Part shown: piece after piece, positions 24,754 to 32,544 of the stretch
Layout: each line of letters opens with the position of its first letter
How positions within the stretch are numbered: position 1 is the first letter of the stretch
The notes under the pieces: generated by a model
What the model was told of the DNA's origin: nothing
Database searches by the model: none
The model's input: only the letters and a program-made list of their open reading frames with translations
Source: Planctomycetota bacterium
Lineage (GTDB): Bacteria > Planctomycetota > SZUA-567 > H5-PLA8
Reading direction: 5' to 3'
Length of the DNA stretch: 64,000 bases
Assembly (NCBI GenBank): GCA_015075375.1
Contig: JABTUM010000001.1
Coordinates: forward strand, 1,359,201-1,423,200
Made by a program: the position numbers and the translations under genes

Positions 24754-25866
24754 GTGTTTGCGAATCTGTACGCCTATTTTGGCCTGACGGGGCTGGCATC
24801 GATGCTGCTGTGCGTGTCGTCGCTTGCCGCACTGGGGCTTTTTTGCCGCAGCGCCATGCGCGGAAAGGTGTACCTGGCAGCCTTGGGCTTGGCTCTGGTC
24901 GCATGGCTTTTGGCGGGCATCGCTTCCAACCGCATCAGCGAGATGCAAATCTCCCGAGAAGCCGCAGTCGAAGACCAGGCGCCGGAAGCCGCCACGCCAG
25001 ACACGCCCGCACCGCCGGATGACCACGTGCCCAGTTACCGGCAGCGCGGCAAACAAAAACGCGACCCGTCTCAACAAGATGAGAACGCGCCTCCGTTGCC
25101 GGATGTGCCCGGCACTTCCGGCGAAGACGGTTCGGCCGACGCGGCGACCGGTGCCGCGTACAGCGAAGCCGAGGTGCTCCAGGCCAATCGCTGGGACCGC
25201 TGGAATCTTCTTGCCGTGCGCGTGGCGCTGCTCTTGGCGTTCTGCGCACTCCTTTTCGATTACGTCGTGACCTTCAACCGTGCGTTTCGCGGCGGCCCGC
25301 CGCTTCCGTTGGCCGGTCCTTGGCTGGACCGAGTGTCGCCCAAAGCCTTCGCGGTAGGGATCGATCTCGAGGACGCCGCCGCGATCAGGGTCTTTCTGGA
25401 GCGCGCGGTTCGCAAAGGGGAGACCTTCGTTTACCTGGGCCCGGAAGATCCGCTGCCTGGAGACACCTTGCCACGACTTAAGGTCTGGGGCTGCCGCTCA
25501 TCGCCGTCCTTGAATAAGGTGGCGATTTCGGAACCGGCAAAGCGCTTGGATCCGGCCTTCGTCTTCGAGAGCCTCTGGTTCGGCCGGCACGGCTTTGCCG
25601 CCACCGATGAAGAATGGGGCAAGCTGTTCGTCCGCCGGCTGCCCGCGCTGCTTCGTGAACGGATTCAGACTCATGCGCGCGCTCGGGCCACCGTGAACGT
25701 CCTCTGGGATTTCGACACACCGCTAAGCAAGTCCTTCGTCCAACGCCTCATCGAGCTGGGACGGCAGACGAATTTCCGCATCGTAGTCACGGCTTCGGCC
25801 GAAGAATGGCCGGACTGGAAGGGGACGCTGGAAGAATTCTCGCCGCAGTTGGTACCCGCCGCTTGA
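24754..25866 (+). CDS. Membrane protein of unknown function, last gene of the ExbBD cluster
   Basis: This 370-residue protein has a GTG start at 24754 with CCGGAGG about 10 bases upstream. It has three membrane segments, at about 5-27, 35-58 and 150-172. A hydrophilic Pro/Asp-rich loop (60-145, ending in SEAEVLQANRWDRWN) lies between the second and third. The C-terminal 190 residues form a soluble alpha/beta domain (KAFAVGIDLEDAAAIRVFLE, VNVLWDFDTPLSKSFVQRLI, FRIVVTASAEEWPDW) that I cannot assign to a family. The gene follows the DUF4159 gene by 19 bases and shares its strand. Its stop codon directly abuts the stop codon of the convergent gene that follows, so it closes the operon. Confidence 0.65.
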   Translation: MFANLYAYFGLTGLASMLLCVSSLAALGLFCRSAMRGKVYLAALGLALVAWLLAGIASNRISEMQISREAAVEDQAPEAATPDTPAPPDDHVPSYRQRGKQKRDPSQQDENAPPLPDVPGTSGEDGSADAATGAAYSEAEVLQANRWDRWNLLAVRVALLLAFCALLFDYVVTFNRAFRGGPPLPLAGPWLDRVSPKAFAVGIDLEDAAAIRVFLERAVRKGETFVYLGPEDPLPGDTLPRLKVWGCRSSPSLNKVAISEPAKRLDPAFVFESLWFGRHGFAATDEEWGKLFVRRLPALLRERIQTHARARATVNVLWDFDTPLSKSFVQRLIELGRQTNFRIVVTASAEEWPDWKGTLEEFSPQLVPAA

Positions 25867-28800
25867 TCAGGGCCGGACCAGTTTGACGAGCTGGACGATT
25901 TGTTCGGGACTAAGCGCACTCCTATAAATGCGAACGTCGTCAACCATACCCTTGTAATTCGTTCCTTTGGAACTCCATCCAATATTCAGTTCGCCATGGC
26001 CGCTGCATTCGATCGCCTTGCCTTCCGCGACCTTGACGCCATTTAGGTATGCCGTGCGTGTACCAGACGCAGCATCCTGCACCAACGCGACATGCTGCCA
26101 TTCGCCGGTCACCGCCCCGCCCACAAGGCTTTCACCGGCGAAGTACCACGTGGGGCCCGGGCCGATCCAGAGGCCGTAATTCTTCTTGCTTTCCTCGGCC
26201 TTATTCACCACCGCCTGATAGTCGCCTTGCACCGGCCAATCGGGCTTGGCCCATGCCGCCACGGTAAACGACTGCGCTTCCGAAAAGCGCAGGTCGGGAT
26301 GGTCGTTCACTACGATGCGCTGCTTGCCGTCAAACTGCATCGACTTTTGGATCAATCCCTCCACCACGAGTTTCGGCTTCACTTCGTCGTGACCTAAGCG
26401 CACCGAATGGCCGCTTTCCGAAGCATCGCGCAGAATCACGCTTCCTATTTTCATGCCGTCGAAATTAACCCATAAGGCTAGATTTCTGGATATTTCGGAA
26501 GCGAGCGCGGGCGCCGATGCACCACGGTCCAGCGTCATGTCCAGCCATTCTTCTATATCGGCAAAGGCCTTCGTTTCGCGGTATTCCGTTTTCAGCGTTT
26601 CCGCATCCGCGCGCACGGACATCCAGTCCTTTCGCGCTTCGGCCAGACGTACGCGCGCAATAATGGCTTCGGCCTCACGCTCCAATTTAGAGCCCGACTG
26701 AAAGGCACAAATATGCCTTAGCGCCGCAAGATCTTCCGCCGCTGCACCGGCCTTTTCTGCCCGTGCGGCCGCATCTTCCACCTCTTTCGCCGAGAGCATT
26801 CGCTCGTCGGCATGCTCGGCCAGCATGCGCGCAAAAATGCGTCGCACCTGCCCTGCGCCGTCGGAGGGCAGGCCCAGTTCCGCCAACCGCCATTGGGTGC
26901 TGGGGTGCAAGTCCGCGCGCTTCACCGAAAGCTGGAGCCCCTTGCTTCCGAACCAGAGCGCATCGGGATCGAGCTTCAGTACTTTGAACTCCGCGCTGCG
27001 GCCGAGCCATACCGGCTTCCCTTGATTTAGGCGCAGCTCGAAGCGCTCCTGTTCCGCAAGCTTGGCCGCCCCGGACCATACCGCGGCATCGAGTTCGGCC
27101 AGCCATCCAGCGGCGCGTCGGTCCAGCGCCAATCGATCGCCCGCGGCTTTGACGATCTCCAGAGCCGCCGATTGGAGCAGGCGCGCGGTTTCTCCGCGCA
27201 TGCCGCCGAAAAGCGCGGCCATAAAATGCTTTTGAAAGATCGCGTACGGATCCGGAGGCGGTGGAGGCGGCGTTTCGGGCGCCGCCGGCACGGCGGCGGA
27301 TGAACCGGAAGAGGACTGGGCAGCGATCTCGCCTCCAGCAACAGGCGTTGCTTGAGCCGTCGCGGATGCATACTCAACTTTTTCAAAATCGGCCGACCAG
27401 CGCACGAACAGCACGTCCGGCAGGTCGGAGCCGAGGTACAGGCGTCCCTGTGCATCGACTTCAAAATCGACTTTGCCCGCTTCGTAGACCTTGGCTGCGG
27501 AAAAGACTCCCGGAATGCTCAGCTTGCGCGGTTCACCTGCCAATTCCGGAGGGAAAATCAGCACGTGCTTGAGGTCGAAAGCCAGCGTGGCGACGCGCCC
27601 ATCCGGGAATACGGCCACGGCCGCATCGGCCTGAACTTCCGCGATGAGCTCGCCGCGCTTGGCCTCGTCGTAACGGAACGCGCGCAAGCGGTGCAGGGAG
27701 CGCTTATGCGGGTGGACGTACGTAATCGCATAAAGAATCTGGCGAGCAGGATCGACTTCCAGGTCCGCATAGGTCAGCTTGTCGCGCTCCAGGCTCTGCG
27801 GCTCATCCTTGGACCACCGTGCGATTTGGCCCACGTAGGCGCCGGCGAGGTCGAAGATCGCGATGCGGCTGAAGGCAAACTCGCGGCTGGTGGCGCGGTC
27901 GATCGCAAACAGCCATTGGCGCGAGGTGTCCACAGTGCCGTTGCCCAGCGAATTCCAGTCGGGGTCGCCGCGCAAGCCGCTGTCGTTTCGAGTCACCTTG
28001 ACCAGCGTGCGCTCGATTGCTCCGTTGGGCTTGAATAACGCGAGTTGCGCGTGCGCGTAGCTGATCACTCCAACGAACCAACCTTTGCGTTCGCCTTGGT
28101 CAAGCGGCAGCAATTCGATCGGATTTTTCCCGTTGTCTCCGGGCTGCCCGGTTGCCAAGTAGCGGCCGCTGGCGTCGAAGCAGACATAACCTTCGCGTGA
28201 TCCGCCGAAATAGAGCTTCTGGCCGTCGGGGGAAATCTCGAAACGCCGAAGCTGCTTCCAAATCGCGGCATCGGCGGCCGGGGCTTCCTGAGGAACATTT
28301 CCAAGGGGAACGAGCGATGCTTCTTCTTCGTCGCGCTGCTTGAGCCAGACGTTCAAGCGCGATGCTTCCAGCGATTGCGGGTAGCGCTCCAGAAAAGGCT
28401 GCGCGGCGGCTATACGCGCCGCTCGATCAGACGCCAGTTCCTTGAGCCGCGCCAGAACTTGATCGTAGGCCGCGCGGCGCTCGTTATTTTCGGCCGAATG
28501 CGCTTGGGCCGCGGGAGGAACAGGCGCTTTGGTTGCCGGCGGTTCCTTTACCGAATCGGTTGCCACGGGCGGCGCGGTATGGTCACGTACCGGCGCTTCC
28601 GAAGCATCCGAAGTCGTCGCCTCGAGCACGGGCAGGACTGGCGCCGGCGATTGCGGCTGCGTGGGATCCGGAGATGCCTTCTTTTCCCCTCGCGACACCC
28701 ACACCACGGCGGAGATGCCGATGCCCAAGACCACGGCGCCGAGACTGAGGACCAACAACCCCGGCCCGAAAGGCGAAACCGGGCGCGGCGGTTCCTGGGA

Positions 28801-29052
28801 TTCCCGAATGCGCGAAGCGCGCGCGGAGGCGATCGCCGCGCCGCTTTCCTTTTTCGATCTTCCCGCGCTGGGCTGGTCCTGCAGAATCTTCTGCGCCTGA
28901 TCTTCCGTGATCGGCATGGTCTCGAGCGTCAGCACGCCGGCGGCGCAATCGGTGCAAAATACTCCGCGCAGCTTCTTGTCGCGCGCCTGTCCGGCGGCGA
29001 CATCCGAATCGGTGACGCGCTTGCCGCACTTTTCACAAAAGAAGAATTTCAT
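25867..29052 (-). CDS. Zinc-ribbon / transmembrane / beta-propeller / LamG protein
   Basis: This 1061-residue protein starts at the ATG at 29052. It begins with a four-cysteine zinc ribbon (C6, C9, C33, C36), then a conserved ITEDQAQ segment. A single membrane segment sits at about 98-122 (GLLVLSLGAVVLGIGISAVV), followed by a Pro/Ala linker. A TPR-like helical stretch and a beta-propeller-like region (about 250-570) follow. Residues about 860-1061 form a LamG/concanavalin-like domain (SFTVAAWAKPDWPVQGDY, YLNGVKVAEGK, GMVDDVRIYRSALSPEQI). The ribbon should face the cytoplasm and the rest the periplasm. Two other genes here share the ribbon (37312-37596 and 45033-47579). LamG domains usually bind carbohydrate, so a glycan-sensing or glycan-binding role is inferred. 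Confidence 0.75.
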   Translation of the reverse strand: MKFFFCEKCGKRVTDSDVAAGQARDKKLRGVFCTDCAAGVLTLETMPITEDQAQKILQDQPSAGRSKKESGAAIASARASRIRESQEPPRPVSPFGPGLLVLSLGAVVLGIGISAVVWVSRGEKKASPDPTQPQSPAPVLPVLEATTSDASEAPVRDHTAPPVATDSVKEPPATKAPVPPAAQAHSAENNERRAAYDQVLARLKELASDRAARIAAAQPFLERYPQSLEASRLNVWLKQRDEEEASLVPLGNVPQEAPAADAAIWKQLRRFEISPDGQKLYFGGSREGYVCFDASGRYLATGQPGDNGKNPIELLPLDQGERKGWFVGVISYAHAQLALFKPNGAIERTLVKVTRNDSGLRGDPDWNSLGNGTVDTSRQWLFAIDRATSREFAFSRIAIFDLAGAYVGQIARWSKDEPQSLERDKLTYADLEVDPARQILYAITYVHPHKRSLHRLRAFRYDEAKRGELIAEVQADAAVAVFPDGRVATLAFDLKHVLIFPPELAGEPRKLSIPGVFSAAKVYEAGKVDFEVDAQGRLYLGSDLPDVLFVRWSADFEKVEYASATAQATPVAGGEIAAQSSSGSSAAVPAAPETPPPPPPDPYAIFQKHFMAALFGGMRGETARLLQSAALEIVKAAGDRLALDRRAAGWLAELDAAVWSGAAKLAEQERFELRLNQGKPVWLGRSAEFKVLKLDPDALWFGSKGLQLSVKRADLHPSTQWRLAELGLPSDGAGQVRRIFARMLAEHADERMLSAKEVEDAAARAEKAGAAAEDLAALRHICAFQSGSKLEREAEAIIARVRLAEARKDWMSVRADAETLKTEYRETKAFADIEEWLDMTLDRGASAPALASEISRNLALWVNFDGMKIGSVILRDASESGHSVRLGHDEVKPKLVVEGLIQKSMQFDGKQRIVVNDHPDLRFSEAQSFTVAAWAKPDWPVQGDYQAVVNKAEESKKNYGLWIGPGPTWYFAGESLVGGAVTGEWQHVALVQDAASGTRTAYLNGVKVAEGKAIECSGHGELNIGWSSKGTNYKGMVDDVRIYRSALSPEQIVQLVKLVRP

Positions 29053-29133
29053 CGCTTGGTCCCGAGCGAGTCGCTTACATCGTAGTTCGGGATTCGAGAA
29101 AGGACATCGTCATGCTGCACTTGTGATGACGAG

Positions 29134-30237
29134 TTAACCCGCGCGGCGGCGTGCGCTCCGTCGGCTGGAAACGCCTTGCGCCGGGCCGGTGGATTCACGA
29201 ACCACCAGAATCGGATCGATTTTGGTGACGGATTCGAACGCGATCGGCGGACTGTGGGAGGCCATGCGTTCCAGGCTGGCGACCAAGGCATCGGCCGTTG
29301 CCTGGGGGTTCAGGGATACCGAGGTGAGCATGGGCACGGAATCGACCGCCCAGGGCGTATCGTTGCGTCCGATCAGCGAAACGTCTTCCGGCACGCGCAA
29401 GCCCGCGGCGGTGAGCTGGTTGATGGTCTGCATGACTTCATGATCGGTGATACCCCAATACGCCGTCACTCCTTCTTCGCGAATCCACTTCACCAGGAGG
29501 TCTTTGGAATTCCCGCCAATATAAAATGGCAGCGCCTGGCCGCCGGCAACTTCCATAAAGTCGCGGCAATACCCCGACGCCTCGGCGGCAAAGCTCGTTT
29601 CGCGGGGCGAAAGACCGGCCACGATGGCGATTTTGCGATGGCCCAGCTTGAGCAGGTGTTCGACCACATCCTTCGCCGCCTTCAGATGATTGAGCGTGAT
29701 GAGGTGGCTGTTGGGAAGCGGGTTGCGGTTGTCGATCTGAACGAGCGCGCGCCGGCGAAAGCGCGGAGCGAACTCCTCGGCCACCTTCAGGATCTCGGGA
29801 TGCGGCGAAAGCAGCGCGAGGGCATCGGATTGCTCCGGATCGCTCAGCAATTTGCGGCAATGGATGGCCGTTGCCTCAGGTCCCATGGCCGTAGGCACCA
29901 AGTCCACCCAATACCCCTGCTCCACCAGCGTCCGCAACAGCGCGTCTTGGTAGATCAAGTTGGTATGCGCATCGTTGGAGAGCCAAAGGCAGACCCGGCC
30001 GGTGCTGGGACGCCGCGCGACCACCGTACCCTTGCGCTGGACGCGCTTTAGCACGCCTTCCTGTGCCAAATCGGTGAGCACATTGCGAATGGTGCCGGTG
30101 CTGCAACTTAGCTTGGTGGCCAGCAACTCCGCTGGCGGGAGCACTTCGCCCACCGAATACTTGCCCAAGGTGATGCTTTTTAGAACGTGCTCTCGGGCCT
30201 TGTCATACAACGTGCTCACGATCGACTTATCCCCCAT
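29134..30237 (-). CDS. GntR-family transcriptional regulator with LacI-type sugar sensor
   Basis: This 367-residue protein starts at the ATG at 30237. Residues about 5-75 are a GntR winged helix (KYSVGEVLPPAELLATKLSC, TGTIRNVLTDLAQEGVLKRV, then KGTVVARR). Residues about 80-345 are a periplasmic-binding-protein-like sensor as in LacI and AraR (NHLKAAKDVVEHLLKLGHRK, IAIVAGLSP, DVSLIGRNDTPWAVDSVPML). Such AraR-type proteins repress sugar genes until a sugar binds. The gene is divergent from a glycosidase gene (start 30399), and the shared 161-base region contains an imperfect inverted repeat, so it probably controls that gene and perhaps itself. It lies between two glycan-related clusters. Confidence 0.9.
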   Translation of the reverse strand: MGDKSIVSTLYDKAREHVLKSITLGKYSVGEVLPPAELLATKLSCSTGTIRNVLTDLAQEGVLKRVQRKGTVVARRPSTGRVCLWLSNDAHTNLIYQDALLRTLVEQGYWVDLVPTAMGPEATAIHCRKLLSDPEQSDALALLSPHPEILKVAEEFAPRFRRRALVQIDNRNPLPNSHLITLNHLKAAKDVVEHLLKLGHRKIAIVAGLSPRETSFAAEASGYCRDFMEVAGGQALPFYIGGNSKDLLVKWIREEGVTAYWGITDHEVMQTINQLTAAGLRVPEDVSLIGRNDTPWAVDSVPMLTSVSLNPQATADALVASLERMASHSPPIAFESVTKIDPILVVRESTGPAQGVSSRRSARRRAG

Positions 30238-30262
30238 CTGGCTTCCTTATACATTAGGTAAC

Positions 30263-30301
30263 GCTATTGGAAATATGAAAAATGTCAACTATTCCGTTAG
30301 C
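30263..30301. promoter_or_regulatory. Candidate operator: imperfect inverted repeat in the regulator/glycosidase intergenic region
   Basis: GCTATTGGAA (30263-30272) and TTCCGTTAGC (30292-30301) pair at 8 of 10 positions across a 19-base AT-rich spacer. The site lies between the divergent GntR-family gene and the glycosidase gene, directly next to a TATACT (30304-30309) that could be a -10 box. A dimeric repressor of this family would be expected to bind a palindrome here. The arms are imperfect and the spacer is long, so this is a weak prediction. Confidence 0.3.
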
Positions 30302-30398
30302 ATTATACTCTTTAAGTTGTATTTTAACTAGGGTCGGTTCGGGACCGCTCTGAGTGGCTCGACGACCTCCAAGGTGGCTCTTTCATGAGGACCCTACC

Positions 30399-32441
30399 AT
30401 GACCCGTTCCACCTACCGTCTGGGCGACCAGTGCTTCGAGATCCTGACCGAAGGGGAGCGCTACCTTGGGCTGGGACGGATCGAGCTAAGTGGCGTGGCG
30501 GTGCGGTCGGGACGGCTCCCGATGGGCGTCGCCACTCAATCCTTTACGGGCGCCGAATTATCGGCTCTGAAGCTATTAGGCGTGGATGAGAAGCCGGACG
30601 AGGTGCGCATTCGCCTGAAAGCGGAATTCCAGTCTCTCCCGGTGAAGCTCATGCGCGACCACAGCTTCGACCCGATCCACGATACGCAGGATTGGGACCG
30701 CACGCCCGATGCCGGAACGGGGAACTTGGACTTGGTGCTGACACCCGCGGTGGACACATTCAACGGGCGGCACTTTAAGGGCTTCGCCTACCACTACGAG
30801 TATCGCAGCGAGACCGTTCCGCTCTTTTACCTCATGGATCGCGGCTCGTGGGAGTTGGATGGCGAGATCTCGGGCGCAACCGTGGTTTCGCAGTCTTCGT
30901 GTTCGGCGCCGGTGGTCGCATTCGAATCCGATACGAGTTGGACCACGGAAGGCGTGATCTTCTTCGGCGACGACGCGTCGAAAAACAATCCGGTGATGAC
31001 GCACAACCTCCCGCGCTGGGCGTCGCATCAGGCGTTCGACTTTCAGTACAAAGGGGACCGGACCCTGCTGGGTGTCTTCGCGCGAGTCGGCCTGATCCGC
31101 ACGCTCCTCCAGCGTGAACCGGGCAAATCCGAACTAAAGACCTTCGACAAGCACCTCTTCGATCAGGCGTTGGAGGTCGCGACCGTTCCTAAAGCGATCC
31201 TGCTCAACGCGGAGTCGAAAACCGTCACCGACCAGAAGAACCTTTGGACGTGGGCAATCCAGGAGATTCACGATCGTGCGCGGGCGGAGTTCGGCCTGCG
31301 CGAAGAGCCGGTCGTGCCGCGCCTCTCGCAGAACTACTGGCACAACTTCACGGTAGACAGCTACCGCAAAGACCTGCTTCCGGCGGCGAAGGCGATCGGC
31401 GCGCAGGGTCTGTTTATCGACAACATGAACCGCAATGCGGCGACGGAAGGCAGCCCGCACAAAAACTGGTCCTGGAACATGTGCTGCGGGCACGAATACG
31501 AAATCAACGACAAGAACGGCGGGCCGCAGATGCTGAAGCGGTTCATCGATGACTGCAACGCGGCCGGGATCTTCGTGTACTCCTGGACCAACAACGACCA
31601 GGCCTTATCGAGCCCCTTGAACCGAAACGAGCGCGCGCACGGCGACAACTGGTATGTATTGCTGGAAGATACGCGCCAAAAGTACGGCGGCGCGTACATG
31701 GGCTGCATGAGCGTCTGGAGCTTCCGGCATGAAGGCGCTCGCCGAAACTGGATTGACAGCCTCAAGAAGAACAAAGAAGTGGCGGGACTGCGCGGATACC
31801 TCTTCGACAGTTTCTACAACTTGGGCTTCATGCCGATCGATTACGCGAACCTGCAGCCGCGAACGATGTGGCGCGAGTTGGTCCAGTCGTTCAAGGAATT
31901 GCAGGACGAGGGCGTACACTTCCTGATCGAATCGTTCGGCCCGTTCGGGCTGGTGCAGCACGGCTGCCCGCGCAGCTACAACGTGGAGAATCTCTTCGCG
32001 TGCTACAAAGTCGGGCTGGGCACCGGATACACGACCGTGCCTTCGGGACAGGAAGTTCATCCCGCCAAGGCCGACGAAGCGGGGCGGCTGTACTATGTCC
32101 TCGGCCATATGACCGATCCCAGCTTGCGGCTATTTGTAGACAAAAAGCGCATCGATACGATCTGGACCGATGCGCATAAGCAGGCGCTGGCCGACTACAA
32201 TCGCAACCATCCGTTCATGCAACGGCGCTATTTGCAGGAGGACGACCTCTCGGTGGTCTGGCACGACCGCGATGGCAAGCGCGCGACGGTCTGGAACTTC
32301 GCGAACCGCTCCGTTTCGCTTCCGGGAAAAGTATTCGACCTCACAACCGAACAAGAACTGCCAAAGGCCGAACGCTACGCACTTCAGGCGTGCCACACCT
32401 ACGCCGTCACCGATTGCCCCAGCCTCCCGAGTTCGATCTAA
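30399..32441 (+). CDS. Cytoplasmic TIM-barrel glycoside hydrolase-like protein (clan GH-D-like)
   Basis: The ATG at 30399 has ATGAGGA about 8 bases upstream and gives 680 residues. The GTG at 30354 would add 15 residues without a ribosome site. The N-terminal 300 residues form a beta-sandwich. About 306-560 read as a TIM barrel with Asp-bearing strand ends, GLFIDNMNRN (D341) and GYLFDSFYNLG (D470), followed by FLIESFGPFG. The C-terminus is a small beta domain (WNFANRSVSLPGKVFDLTT). This layout resembles alpha-galactosidase-type enzymes of clan GH-D (GH27/GH36/GH31 relatives), but the exact family is not recognised. No signal peptide is present, so it would act on imported oligosaccharides. 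It is divergent from a sugar-responsive GntR regulator, its probable controller. Confidence 0.65.
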   Translation: MTRSTYRLGDQCFEILTEGERYLGLGRIELSGVAVRSGRLPMGVATQSFTGAELSALKLLGVDEKPDEVRIRLKAEFQSLPVKLMRDHSFDPIHDTQDWDRTPDAGTGNLDLVLTPAVDTFNGRHFKGFAYHYEYRSETVPLFYLMDRGSWELDGEISGATVVSQSSCSAPVVAFESDTSWTTEGVIFFGDDASKNNPVMTHNLPRWASHQAFDFQYKGDRTLLGVFARVGLIRTLLQREPGKSELKTFDKHLFDQALEVATVPKAILLNAESKTVTDQKNLWTWAIQEIHDRARAEFGLREEPVVPRLSQNYWHNFTVDSYRKDLLPAAKAIGAQGLFIDNMNRNAATEGSPHKNWSWNMCCGHEYEINDKNGGPQMLKRFIDDCNAAGIFVYSWTNNDQALSSPLNRNERAHGDNWYVLLEDTRQKYGGAYMGCMSVWSFRHEGARRNWIDSLKKNKEVAGLRGYLFDSFYNLGFMPIDYANLQPRTMWRELVQSFKELQDEGVHFLIESFGPFGLVQHGCPRSYNVENLFACYKVGLGTGYTTVPSGQEVHPAKADEAGRLYYVLGHMTDPSLRLFVDKKRIDTIWTDAHKQALADYNRNHPFMQRRYLQEDDLSVVWHDRDGKRATVWNFANRSVSLPGKVFDLTTEQELPKAERYALQACHTYAVTDCPSLPSSI

Positions 32442-32544
32442 GCATGAAGGACCGGTCGGAGATCCATGACTCAAACGCGTACTGAAGCATGCACCGCCCT
32501 TCATTCGTGCCAGCGCGGCTCGCGTTAAGAGGCGGCGCAGCCGG

